Positions 41,722 to 50,649 of a stretch of 64,000 nucleotides of DNA are shown piece after piece (the first letter of the stretch is position 1; each line of letters begins with the position of its first letter). Where the stretch lies: NCBI GenBank assembly GCA_965227265.1, contig OZ245738.1:2170001-2234000 (forward strand), given 5' to 3'. A program made the translations under genes and the position numbers. The notes beneath the pieces were generated by a model. The model had not been told where the DNA came from. It saw only the letters and a list, made by a program, of their open reading frames with translations, and did not search any database. This DNA comes from UBA2336 sp965227265 (GTDB taxonomy: Bacteria > Bacteroidota > Bacteroidia > Cytophagales > Cyclobacteriaceae).

Positions 41722-42696
41722 TCAATTATTCCTCTCAATCGTAAACTGCACCAATTGCTTTAACGAACTCCGATACTGCGTATCCGGCAACGTCTCCAGC
41801 AACGCCATCGCTTCTGCATAATATTTATTCATCGCGGCTAGCGCATATTCAATGCCGCCTGATTTTTTTACAAACTCAATTACTTCCCGAACTTTCTTCG
41901 GCTTGTCGCTTTCGTTTTTGATGATGCGGATGATGCTGCGCTTTTCCATCCACGTTGCTTTTGATAAGGCGTAGATCAGTGGCAGGGTCATTTTCTTTTC
42001 CTTGATGTCGATACCTACCGGTTTACCGATTTCATCGTCACCGAAATCAAACAAATCATCTTTAATCTGGAACGCCATCCCGATTTTCTCGCCAAACGAA
42101 CGCATCGTTTCAACCACCTGATCGTTCGCTCCAGCTGAGCTTGCCCCTACTGCACAGCACGAAGCAATCAGGGATGCGGTCTTTTGCTGGATGATATCAA
42201 AATAAACTTCTTCGGTAATGTCGAGCTTACGGGCTTTCTCCATTTGGAGCAATTCGCCTTCGCTCATCTCCTTCACCGCTTTCGAAACAATGGTGAGCAG
42301 ATTGAAATCTTTATTCTCAACGGAAAGAATTAATCCTTTCGAAAGTAAAAAATCACCTACCAGTACTGCTACTTTATTTTTCCACAACGCATTGATGGAA
42401 AAAAATCCTCTGCGATAGTTCGCATCATCCACTACGTCATCATGTACGAGTGTTGCCGTGTGCAGCAATTCAATCAGCGCAGCGCCACGGTAGGTTGATT
42501 CGGTGATCGTTCCGCTTGCGCCAGCGCTCAGGAAAACAAACATCGGGCGCATCTGTTTGCCTTTGCGCTTTACGATGTAGTTCATCACCCGGTCGAGCAA
42601 GAGGATCCGCGTCTTCATCGAATCGCGAAACTTGTGCTCAAACTCCGCCATTTCGCGGGCAATAGGAGTTTTGATGTCCTCTAACCGTAAAGCCAT
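41722..42696 (-). CDS. Polyprenyl diphosphate synthase
   Basis: A 324-residue trans-isoprenyl diphosphate synthase. First Asp-rich motif VHDDVVDDANYRRG, second KDDLFDFGDDE, with the usual GDFLLSKG between. Makes an octaprenyl- or longer diphosphate for menaquinone synthesis. ATG at 42696 (MALRLEDIK) chosen over one 7 codons upstream. Confidence 0.9.
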   Translation of the reverse strand: MALRLEDIKTPIAREMAEFEHKFRDSMKTRILLLDRVMNYIVKRKGKQMRPMFVFLSAGASGTITESTYRGAALIELLHTATLVHDDVVDDANYRRGFFSINALWKNKVAVLVGDFLLSKGLILSVENKDFNLLTIVSKAVKEMSEGELLQMEKARKLDITEEVYFDIIQQKTASLIASCCAVGASSAGANDQVVETMRSFGEKIGMAFQIKDDLFDFGDDEIGKPVGIDIKEKKMTLPLIYALSKATWMEKRSIIRIIKNESDKPKKVREVIEFVKKSGGIEYALAAMNKYYAEAMALLETLPDTQYRSSLKQLVQFTIERNN

Positions 42697-42789
42697 GACC
42701 CAATAATACGACCGCATTGCAGGCTTTCAAAATGGGAAATTTGAAACGTTCGCAAGGTTAAATCGGGTTAACCCAGTATATTGGATGCC

Positions 42790-43641
42790 ATGTTTGGATT
42801 AGGCGCAGGAAGTGTTTGGGAATCAGCCGTGTTTGCACTCATCGTGCTAGCCGTGGCGATTATTGTATCGCGCATCCTGAAGTTTGTCGTAGACCGCTTC
42901 GTTAAATCTGCTGCACTCAAATTAAAGGTTGATCACACCCGCTATAAGTTCTTCAAAAACGCAACAGACTTTCTAATCTATCTAATTGCAACCGTTGTTA
43001 TTTTCAGATCTATTCCTGCGCTGCGAACGTATGGTAATACCTTGCTTGCTAGTGCCGGAGTGCTCGCAGCCATTGTCGGATTTGCTTCGCAGTCGGCTTT
43101 CTCGAATATCATCAGCGGAGTTTTCCTGGTAATCTTTCGGCCTTTCAGTGTAGGCGATCGCGTTCAAATTGGACAATTATATACTGGCGATGTTGAAGAT
43201 ATCACGTTGCGTCACACGGTAATCCGCAATTTTGAGAACCGGTTGATCGTTATTCCCAACAGTGTTATTAACAATGAGACAATCATCAATTCAACGCTGC
43301 ATCACGAAAATGTTTGCATCTTTGTAGAGGTGCTGATTGCGTTTAATTCCGATACAGACAAGGCTATTGAAATTATCCGTCACGAGGCAGAACATCATCC
43401 GGACTGCATGGACAACCGAACCGAACAAGAAAAGAAAGACGGCAAACCAAAAGTAGATGTACGCGTCATTAACCTGACGGAGTTCGGGCAGCAGCTCAGG
43501 GCATACGTTTGGGCGAAAGATCCCAGCAGCGGGTTTAACATTAAGACGGATTTATTTCGTTCGATTAAAAAACAATTTGATGCGAAGGGAATTGAAATCC
43601 CCTACCGCACAGTTTATATGAAAGAATTTCCTGCCGTATGA
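42790..43641 (+). CDS. MscS-family mechanosensitive channel
   Basis: A 283-residue small MscS-type channel with three N-terminal helices and the pore-lining pattern LLASAGVLAAIVGFASQSA followed by FSNIISGVFLVIFRPFSVGD, the most conserved part of the family. Releases solutes on hypo-osmotic shock. ATG 42790 preferred over TTG 42781. Confidence 0.9.
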   Translation: MFGLGAGSVWESAVFALIVLAVAIIVSRILKFVVDRFVKSAALKLKVDHTRYKFFKNATDFLIYLIATVVIFRSIPALRTYGNTLLASAGVLAAIVGFASQSAFSNIISGVFLVIFRPFSVGDRVQIGQLYTGDVEDITLRHTVIRNFENRLIVIPNSVINNETIINSTLHHENVCIFVEVLIAFNSDTDKAIEIIRHEAEHHPDCMDNRTEQEKKDGKPKVDVRVINLTEFGQQLRAYVWAKDPSSGFNIKTDLFRSIKKQFDAKGIEIPYRTVYMKEFPAV

Positions 43642-44648
43642 AACTGACAACAGAACAGCCAATCAAAGATGAAAAGGTTATCCTCGAGCTGATCTCGTAT
43701 ACCCGGGAGCAGTATGAGCGCACCGATAATATTTCTATCGATGATCTGTTGAAAAAGATTGATCCCAACAAGGTTAACTGGATCAACATGGATGGGATGG
43801 GTGACCTGACCATCGTAGAAAAATTACAATCCTATTTCTGTTTTGATGCGCTTACGCTGGATGATGTGATTAACGATCAGCGTCCAAAGGCAGAAGAATA
43901 TGATGATTATCTTTTCTTCACACTGAAGATGCTCTACCGCATTGACGGTGATAAGATTGACTATGAGCAAATCAGTTTCATTCTTGGAACAAACTATTTA
44001 ATTTCTTTCCAGGAAAAAGAAGGCGACATGTTTGATGCCTTCCGCGACCGCATCCGTCTTGATCAGGGTAAGGTTCGGAAGATGAAAGCGGATTACCTGA
44101 TGTATCGGTTAGTCGACATGATTGTTGATAATTACTACACCGTACTCGACAACATCGGAACGCAGATTGATCAAATTGAAGATTGTATCTATACTGATTC
44201 AGCCGAAGAAGCTTTTCACAAAATTCAGCACATTAAAAAGGAATTGATCTTTCTGCGGAAAGCGGTTTATCCATTACGCGAAGCGCTGAGCAAAGTGATG
44301 AAAGGCGAAACCAGTTTTGTGGAAGAAGCGAATCTCAAATACTTCTCCGATGTGTATGATCACACAGTTCATTTAATCGACTCGCTCGAAACGTATAAAG
44401 ATCTTACCTCAAGCTTACTGGATATTCACATGAACACGATGAATAACCGGATGAATGAGGTCATGAAGCTGTTGACGATTATTACAACCATCTTCATTCC
44501 GCTATCTTTTATCTCAGGACTTTACGGAATGAACTTTGAGTTTATGCCTGAGCTTCATTCAAAATGGGGTTACCCGGTAGTGTTAGGCTTTATGGCGCTT
44601 GTTGGAGCGGGGATGGTCTATTACTTCAAACGGAAGAAATGGTTTTAG
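43638..44648 (+). CDS. corA: CorA-family magnesium/cobalt transporter
   Basis: A 336-residue CorA. Long cytoplasmic funnel, two C-terminal helices, and the selectivity signature YGMN (GLYGMNFEFMPE) at the end of the first. Overlaps the MscS gene by 4 bp (ATGA), so the two channels are translationally coupled. Confidence 0.93.
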   Translation: MKLTTEQPIKDEKVILELISYTREQYERTDNISIDDLLKKIDPNKVNWINMDGMGDLTIVEKLQSYFCFDALTLDDVINDQRPKAEEYDDYLFFTLKMLYRIDGDKIDYEQISFILGTNYLISFQEKEGDMFDAFRDRIRLDQGKVRKMKADYLMYRLVDMIVDNYYTVLDNIGTQIDQIEDCIYTDSAEEAFHKIQHIKKELIFLRKAVYPLREALSKVMKGETSFVEEANLKYFSDVYDHTVHLIDSLETYKDLTSSLLDIHMNTMNNRMNEVMKLLTIITTIFIPLSFISGLYGMNFEFMPELHSKWGYPVVLGFMALVGAGMVYYFKRKKWF

Positions 44649-45952
44649 CCGTTGTCAGGCTCGTCTACCAATCTTACTTCTACCAGCTCAGGAATTGTTT
44701 TAACGAGCTTTAGCACCTTGATTTTATAGTTAAACAAGGTAAACTCTTCACCTTCTTTAATGGATGCACGATTATAGGTAAGCAATCCCGCCAGAGTCTC
44801 ATATTCTTCTGATTCCGGGAAAGGTTCAGGAATGAGTTTATTGATATCGTATATCGGTGATTGTGCCACCACCTGATAAGTTAGCTTGTCAACCGTTGTT
44901 ACAATCTGAACTTCATGATCGTGTTCATCCTGGATATCCCCTACCAGTTCTTCAAGAATATCTTCCAGTGTTACCAATCCAATCGTTCCGCCAAATTCAC
45001 TTACTACGATCGCCATCTGGATTTTCTTTTTCTGAAAATCACGCAGTAAGGCATCGATGGGCATCGTTTCAGGTACGTATTGTACTGAGCGCATTACATC
45101 GCGCAAGGTTTGTGTTTTACTTCCTTGCTCATTTGTAACATAAGCCCGGATAATATCCTTAGCGAAAACAACACCTACAATTTCATCCAATGAGACTTCA
45201 TACAACGGGTAACGCGAGTAGCCTTCTTTCAACACAATGTCCATCGCATCGCGCACGGTTACTTCCGATTTAATCGCACTGATTTTCATGCGTGGCACCA
45301 TTACCTGGCGCACTACGCGATCATCAAAATCAAATACGTTTTGGATAAGCTCACGTTCGGAAGGTTCGATTGCTCCGCCTTCTTCACTCTCAGCTATAAT
45401 TAATTTAAGCTCATCTTCGGAGTGAATATCTTGTTCACCCATCGGTTTAATACCGATAAGTCTGAGAAAGAGATTAGCCATTCCATTCAGGAACCAGATG
45501 AACGGTCTAAATACATAATAGAATATCTGAAGCGCAACGGATACCCGTAACGAGGTTGATGTAGGATAGCGAATCGCTAATGTTTTAGGAGCTAATTCGC
45601 CAAAGACAATGTGCAAAATGGTTAGTACGGCAAATGCTACCGGCACAGCGATACCATGTGCGACCGTTTCGCTGATCTCATAGCCAAAAGAATAAACTGC
45701 GCTTAGTATAAGCTTAGATACAACATCTTCACCGACCCAACCCAATCCAAGACTGGCGAGTGTAATTCCTAATTGCGTTGCCGCGAGGTATCCGTCAAGG
45801 TGATCTATTATGTGCAGCGTTAATTTCTTAGAGATACTTTTTTTCTCCAGTGCGATCTGAGATGCGCGCACTTTCACGATAGCAAACTCGGCTGCTACGA
45901 AAAAACCATTTGCAAAGACAAGGAGAAGCGTGAAAATTATCTCAACGGCCAT
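44645..45952 (-). CDS. CNNM/CorC-type hemolysin-family transporter
   Basis: A 435-residue protein. N-terminal DUF21 membrane domain (about residues 1-190; LGLGWVGEDV, AFAVLTILHIVFGELAPKTL), a CBS pair (about 205-335; MVPRMKISAIKSEVTVRDAM), and the C-terminal CorC/HlyC domain (340-425). Proposed Mg2+ efflux role. Convergent with corA and overlapping it by 4 bp. Confidence 0.9.
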   Translation of the reverse strand: MAVEIIFTLLLVFANGFFVAAEFAIVKVRASQIALEKKSISKKLTLHIIDHLDGYLAATQLGITLASLGLGWVGEDVVSKLILSAVYSFGYEISETVAHGIAVPVAFAVLTILHIVFGELAPKTLAIRYPTSTSLRVSVALQIFYYVFRPFIWFLNGMANLFLRLIGIKPMGEQDIHSEDELKLIIAESEEGGAIEPSERELIQNVFDFDDRVVRQVMVPRMKISAIKSEVTVRDAMDIVLKEGYSRYPLYEVSLDEIVGVVFAKDIIRAYVTNEQGSKTQTLRDVMRSVQYVPETMPIDALLRDFQKKKIQMAIVVSEFGGTIGLVTLEDILEELVGDIQDEHDHEVQIVTTVDKLTYQVVAQSPIYDINKLIPEPFPESEEYETLAGLLTYNRASIKEGEEFTLFNYKIKVLKLVKTIPELVEVRLVDEPDNG

Positions 45953-46084
45953 GTGCGGAATAAGCCCGTAAAGATAAAATAAGTAGCGGGATTAGGGAAA
46001 TAAGCCCGTTAAGACACCAAAAGACGCTGCTAAGTTGGTCATAGCGAGATTTTTACTCGATTAGCGTTTTAAAGTCTTGAAACG

Positions 46085-46112
46085 AAAAAAGCCGGATTAA
46101 CCGGCTTTTCAA
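46085..46112. terminator. Bidirectional terminator
   Basis: AAAAAAGCCGG/CCGGCTTTTC palindrome with a 5-nt loop between two minus-strand genes. Confidence 0.75.
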
Positions 46113-46140
46113 TATTTACTTCATTTACTTCCTAGAGTAG

Positions 46141-46887
46141 TTAAAGTTTCTTTTCAAGCTCCGTAATCTTTGCCTGAGCTTCCTCTTTGCCTAACGACAA
46201 TGCTTTTTTGTACAAATCAATTGCCTGACGGATCGATGCTTTTTTCTTTTTAGGTGCCAGCTTGGTGCGGTTTGCTGTTTCTTCAACTGCTTGTGCCTGG
46301 GTGAAGTACGCATCTGCCTCTGTCATTTTCGATTTGATCATCATCTCCTGGATCTTGTTTTCAGATGCAGCAAGCTCTTCTTCTTTTGTACGGATTTCAT
46401 CTTCCTTTGTAGTGAGTTCTTCTTCCTGTAAACGGATTGTTTCACTCAGGTTTTGATTTTCATTCCGAACTTTTTCGGCTTCTTCCTGTAATACAAGAAT
46501 CTCCTGTGTTTTTGTTACGAGTTCACCTTTCAATTTCTTAATAATAGAGGAAAGTGAATTAGCGCTGCCTTTTGATTTTTTGAGTTGAGATTCAAGGTCC
46601 GAGATTTTATCTTCTGTTTCCCGAACATAATTGTTCAGGTCCTTCATACGTGCAGTGTAATCATCGTAGGTTGTTCCTTCCACCATGTTCACGCGCAAAA
46701 GTTGACGATTTGCATCAATGGAATCCATGAGCGTTCCAACATCCTGTAAGGTTTGCTGCATGCGTTGAGAGGTTTGCAGCTCGTTGCGCAGCGAGTCAAC
46801 TTCTGATTTCAGCTTGGCTTTCTCCTGGGTATCGCAGGCTACCAGCGAAATCGCTAATGAAAGTATAGGGAGTAATTTTCGGAACAT
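46141..46887 (-). CDS. Coiled-coil lipoprotein
   Basis: A 248-residue protein. Signal peptide with lipobox (LAISLVAC, Cys18), then an almost unbroken coiled coil (about residues 20-190; repeated KSEVDSLRNELQTSQ-like heptads), ending in a Sel1/TPR-like helix pair (RQAIDLYKKALSLGKEEAQA). Likely an envelope structural or scaffolding protein. Confidence 0.7.
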   Translation of the reverse strand: MFRKLLPILSLAISLVACDTQEKAKLKSEVDSLRNELQTSQRMQQTLQDVGTLMDSIDANRQLLRVNMVEGTTYDDYTARMKDLNNYVRETEDKISDLESQLKKSKGSANSLSSIIKKLKGELVTKTQEILVLQEEAEKVRNENQNLSETIRLQEEELTTKEDEIRTKEEELAASENKIQEMMIKSKMTEADAYFTQAQAVEETANRTKLAPKKKKASIRQAIDLYKKALSLGKEEAQAKITELEKKL

Positions 46888-47189
46888 GGTTTTGAGGGTT
46901 TGGTAGACAAAGGTAAAGCTACTTTTTGGGTTTTTTACCTACAAATGCCAGGAACAGACAAAATTAAAATAAGGCTTTTCCTATTATCCATTGTGTTTAT
47001 GTGCTGTAAATTCACAACACCACTTAATGTTAGGAGAACATTGTCAACAACAGAATATTCCATGCTTAGACCAAGCGCCAATACGAGCGTTAGGTTGCCA
47101 TAGAATCATTGAGTTTATATTTCACCATAACCTAAACTCATTTAACTTACACACGTATTTATTAATACGCTCATCTTCTATTCTTCATC
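46888..47189. other. Non-coding stretch upstream of ndh
   Basis: 302 bp without a credible gene. It contains CCATTGTGTTTATGTGCTG and ACGAGCGTTAGGTTGCC, faintly like the attC-like repeats, but no arms or hairpin can be paired with confidence. Confidence 0.5.
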
Positions 47190-48509
47190 ATGCAAAAGTT
47201 AGTTACTGATCACACCCGACTTGCTTATTCAAGCAGGCCGAGAGTTATTATTATTGGCGGTGGTTTTGCCGGTCTTGAAATTGCAAAAGCACTCAACGGG
47301 TTTAAAGGCGAAACGGTTTTATTTGATCGTTACAATCATCATACGTTTCAACCTTTGCTCTATCAGGTTGCCAGTTCGGGATTGGAAAGCAGCTCAATTG
47401 TTTTTCCGTTCCGGAAACGGTTTGCTAAACAAAATGATTTTTATTTCCGATTAGGAGATGTGATTTCTATTCATCCGAACGATAACTGTATTGAAACTTC
47501 TATTGGCAGTGTGAAGTACGATTATCTCGTAATCGCCAATGGTGCAACTACAAACTTCTATGGAATGAAAGATCTGGAAGACAATGCGCTTCCGCTGAAA
47601 AGCATTATTGATGCAATCAAATTAAGAAACAAGATCATCCGGAATTTTGAAACAGCTTTGCTCACAGACGATCAGGAAATGATGAACAGCCTGATGGACT
47701 TTGTAATTGTAGGCGGTGGCCCAACCGGTGTTGAACTTGCCGGTGCATTATCTGAATTAAAGCGACACGTATTTCCGCGCGACTACAAAGAGCTTGATAT
47801 GAATAAGATGGACATTCATCTTGTGGAGTCAGGTGATCGGCTGTTAGGCGGCATGTCTCCTGTTTCTTCACAAAAAGCATTAGAGTTTCTGGAGAAGATG
47901 GGCGTTCAGGTTCACTTGAAGAAAGCCGTGAAGTCTTACGATGGTCATGAAGCTGTACTTAGCACGGGTGAAAAACTTACCAGCAAAACAATGGTTTGGG
48001 CGGCCGGTGTAAAGGGTCAGCCGTTGCCGGGATTAAGCTCTGAAGTTATCGGACGCGGTGCACGGATTAAAGTTGACGAGTTTAACCGTGTGAAAGGTTA
48101 TGAAAACATTTTTGCCATTGGTGATGCCGCCCTTATGGAAGGCGGTGATCCAAAGTTTCCGAACGGTCACCCGATGATGTCGCCTCCGGCTATGCAGCAA
48201 GGTCAATTGCTAGCAAACAATCTAAAACGTCTTCAGGAAAAGAAGCCGATGAAACCTTTCCGCTACAACGATAAAGGCTCCATGGCAACGGTTGGCCGTA
48301 ATAAAGCAGTTGTTGATCTGAACGTTTTCAAAGGACAAGTCCGTACGCAAGGGCTTATTGCCTGGTTTATCTGGATGTTCATTCACCTGATCTCACTCAT
48401 CGGATTTCGAAACAAGTTCTTTGTCTTCTTTAGCTGGATCTGGAGCTACTTCTCATACGACAAGAGCAACCGGTTGATCATCAGTCGTAATAAAGAAGGC
48501 GTTAGCTAA
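47190..48509 (+). CDS. Type II NADH dehydrogenase (NDH-2-like)
   Basis: A 439-residue flavoprotein with two Rossmann motifs (IIIGGGFAGLEIAKAL at 20-35; FVIVGGGPTGVELAGAL near 170-187), FAIGDAALMEGG binding FAD, and a hydrophobic C-terminal segment that anchors it to the membrane. Transfers electrons from NADH to quinone without proton pumping. Confidence 0.9.
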   Translation: MQKLVTDHTRLAYSSRPRVIIIGGGFAGLEIAKALNGFKGETVLFDRYNHHTFQPLLYQVASSGLESSSIVFPFRKRFAKQNDFYFRLGDVISIHPNDNCIETSIGSVKYDYLVIANGATTNFYGMKDLEDNALPLKSIIDAIKLRNKIIRNFETALLTDDQEMMNSLMDFVIVGGGPTGVELAGALSELKRHVFPRDYKELDMNKMDIHLVESGDRLLGGMSPVSSQKALEFLEKMGVQVHLKKAVKSYDGHEAVLSTGEKLTSKTMVWAAGVKGQPLPGLSSEVIGRGARIKVDEFNRVKGYENIFAIGDAALMEGGDPKFPNGHPMMSPPAMQQGQLLANNLKRLQEKKPMKPFRYNDKGSMATVGRNKAVVDLNVFKGQVRTQGLIAWFIWMFIHLISLIGFRNKFFVFFSWIWSYFSYDKSNRLIISRNKEGVS

Positions 48510-48549
48510 CCATGGTTTCAGGAATTTAGTACATTGGCAGCTTCATTTC

Positions 48550-50508
48550 ATGAAAAGCGGAGAACGATACCTCAAGTACCACACGCCCCTCTCGGCTGCG
48601 GGTGTATTGATCGCATTAGGAATTATCTTCGGAGACATCGGTACGTCTCCGCTCTATGTATTCAAAGCTATTGTTGACGATGAGGTTATCAGTAAAGAGT
48701 TAGTCTATGGCGGACTATCCTGTATTATCTGGACGCTTACGCTGATCACTACCGTAAAGTATGTCTACCTCGCGCTCAATGCTGACAATAAAGGTGAGGG
48801 CGGTATTTTCGCCTTGTATGCCTTAGTTAGAAGGTACAAAGCTCAGTGGGTGATCTATCCTGCAATTATCGGTTGCGCGACTCTTATTTCAGATGGCTTC
48901 CTTACTCCTGCCGTTTCAGTTTCTGCAGCGATTGAAGGATTAAGAATTTATAGTCCTGAGATACCAACCGTTGGAATTGTTATCGCGATCCTGGTTGCAC
49001 TTTTTGTGTTTCAGCAATTCGGTACAGGTACAGTAGGAAAAACATTCGGCCCGATCATGTTTGTCTGGTTCAGCGTGATTGGAACGTTGGGACTTCTTCA
49101 GCTCTTAAAAAATCCGGAGGTGTTGGAAGCTGTCAACCCGATGTATGCAATCAACCTGTTAATTAAATACCCTGGTGGCTTCTGGATTTTAGGTGCGGTT
49201 TTCTTGTGTACTACGGGAGCCGAAGCATTATACTCTGATCTTGGACATTGCGGTAAGAAAAACATTCGTGTAAGCTGGGGCTTTGTTAAGATATGCTTGC
49301 TGTTAAACTACTCCGGGCAAGCAGCATGGCTTTTAACGAAAGAAGGATCCACGCTCAATGGCGAGATACCTTTCTATGGCTTAATGCCAGAATGGTTTTT
49401 ACCAATCGGTATTGGAATTGCAACTCTCGCAGCGATTACAGCAAGCCAGGCTTTGATCTCCGGAACATTCACATTGGTAAACGAAGCCATGAAGCTGAAA
49501 CTCTGGCCGATGATGCGGGTTCGCTACCCAAGCCAGTTAAAAGGACAAATTTATATTCCAGGCATTAACTGGATATTGATGTGTGGTTCCATTTTGGTAA
49601 TTCTCATCTTCCGCGAATCCTCTGCTATGGAAGGCGCTTACGGATTAGCCATTACGTTCGATATGCTGATGACGACATCGTTATTGGTGTATTATTTTTC
49701 ACTCTATAAGAAATCAACATTCCGATCACTGGGTCTTGCCATTTTATTCTTTACGCTGGAAGGTATGTTCCTGGTTTCCAACCTGAGTAAGTTTCCGCAT
49801 GGAGGCTGGTTCTCGTTTTTAATTGCCAGTATTTTATTTTGGGTACTCTTCATTCAGCTACGTGCACGCGGACTTCGAACGCGACATACAGAATTTGTTG
49901 ACTTGAAACATTATGAAGATATGATCAAAGATCTTCAAGCAGATACTACCGTTCCGAAAGAAGCAACCAATTTGGTTTTTCTCGCTGTGGCCGACAGTAA
50001 GAAATACATCGACTCCAATATTATCTATTCGATTTTCAGAAAACGTCCGAAACGTGCTGACGTATATTGGTTCCTGCATGTAGATACAGTTGATAATCCA
50101 TTCACGAGTAAATATTCTGTCGAAACGATCATTCCGAAGAAGTGTTTCTTTGTAAGGATCAAGCTTGGTTTCAAGTCCGATCATCGATTGAACTTATTGT
50201 TCAACCGGATCATTCATGAAATGGCTGACTCCGCGGAGATTGATTTAATAAGTCCCTATCCATCGCTGCACAAATACAGCATGACGGCCGATTTCAAGTT
50301 TATCATCATTCAATCGTGGGCATCGGTTGATAGCGAGATCTCGGCCTTTGACCGATTTATCATTCAGAGCTACCGGATTTTGAAAAAGTATAGTCTCTCG
50401 ACAGAAGCACACTACGGCATCGAAGCTTCTAACCTCGAGATTGAAAAAGCACCTATTCAGGTTGGGCCATCCGCCAAGGTTAAAATCAAGCGCGAGGAAG
50501 GCGATTAA
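48550..50508 (+). CDS. kup: KUP-family potassium uptake protein
   Basis: A 652-residue K+/H+ symporter-type protein. Starts with LGIIFGDIGTSPLYVFKA, the Kup signature. About twelve helices follow (to residue about 440), then a soluble C-terminal domain (about 450-650). Length normal for the family. Confidence 0.93.
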   Translation: MKSGERYLKYHTPLSAAGVLIALGIIFGDIGTSPLYVFKAIVDDEVISKELVYGGLSCIIWTLTLITTVKYVYLALNADNKGEGGIFALYALVRRYKAQWVIYPAIIGCATLISDGFLTPAVSVSAAIEGLRIYSPEIPTVGIVIAILVALFVFQQFGTGTVGKTFGPIMFVWFSVIGTLGLLQLLKNPEVLEAVNPMYAINLLIKYPGGFWILGAVFLCTTGAEALYSDLGHCGKKNIRVSWGFVKICLLLNYSGQAAWLLTKEGSTLNGEIPFYGLMPEWFLPIGIGIATLAAITASQALISGTFTLVNEAMKLKLWPMMRVRYPSQLKGQIYIPGINWILMCGSILVILIFRESSAMEGAYGLAITFDMLMTTSLLVYYFSLYKKSTFRSLGLAILFFTLEGMFLVSNLSKFPHGGWFSFLIASILFWVLFIQLRARGLRTRHTEFVDLKHYEDMIKDLQADTTVPKEATNLVFLAVADSKKYIDSNIIYSIFRKRPKRADVYWFLHVDTVDNPFTSKYSVETIIPKKCFFVRIKLGFKSDHRLNLLFNRIIHEMADSAEIDLISPYPSLHKYSMTADFKFIIIQSWASVDSEISAFDRFIIQSYRILKKYSLSTEAHYGIEASNLEIEKAPIQVGPSAKVKIKREEGD

Positions 50509-50649
50509 GTCTCCTTTTAAAAGTCCGAATCCGGACGGTTTCGTTCAATTGTGATCGAGAGCGGATATAAAAGAATGCAATTCAGCATCTAAACCCAACC
50601 TTTTTCACTGGCACTGATATTGGAAAAGGTTGAGCACAATCTGTACATC

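Noticed and set aside
46980..47110. Possible attC-like site upstream of the NDH-2 gene (CCATTGTGTTTATG and GAGCGTTAGG)
   Set aside because: No complementary stem, no AAC at the proper distance and no matching cassette arm could be found.
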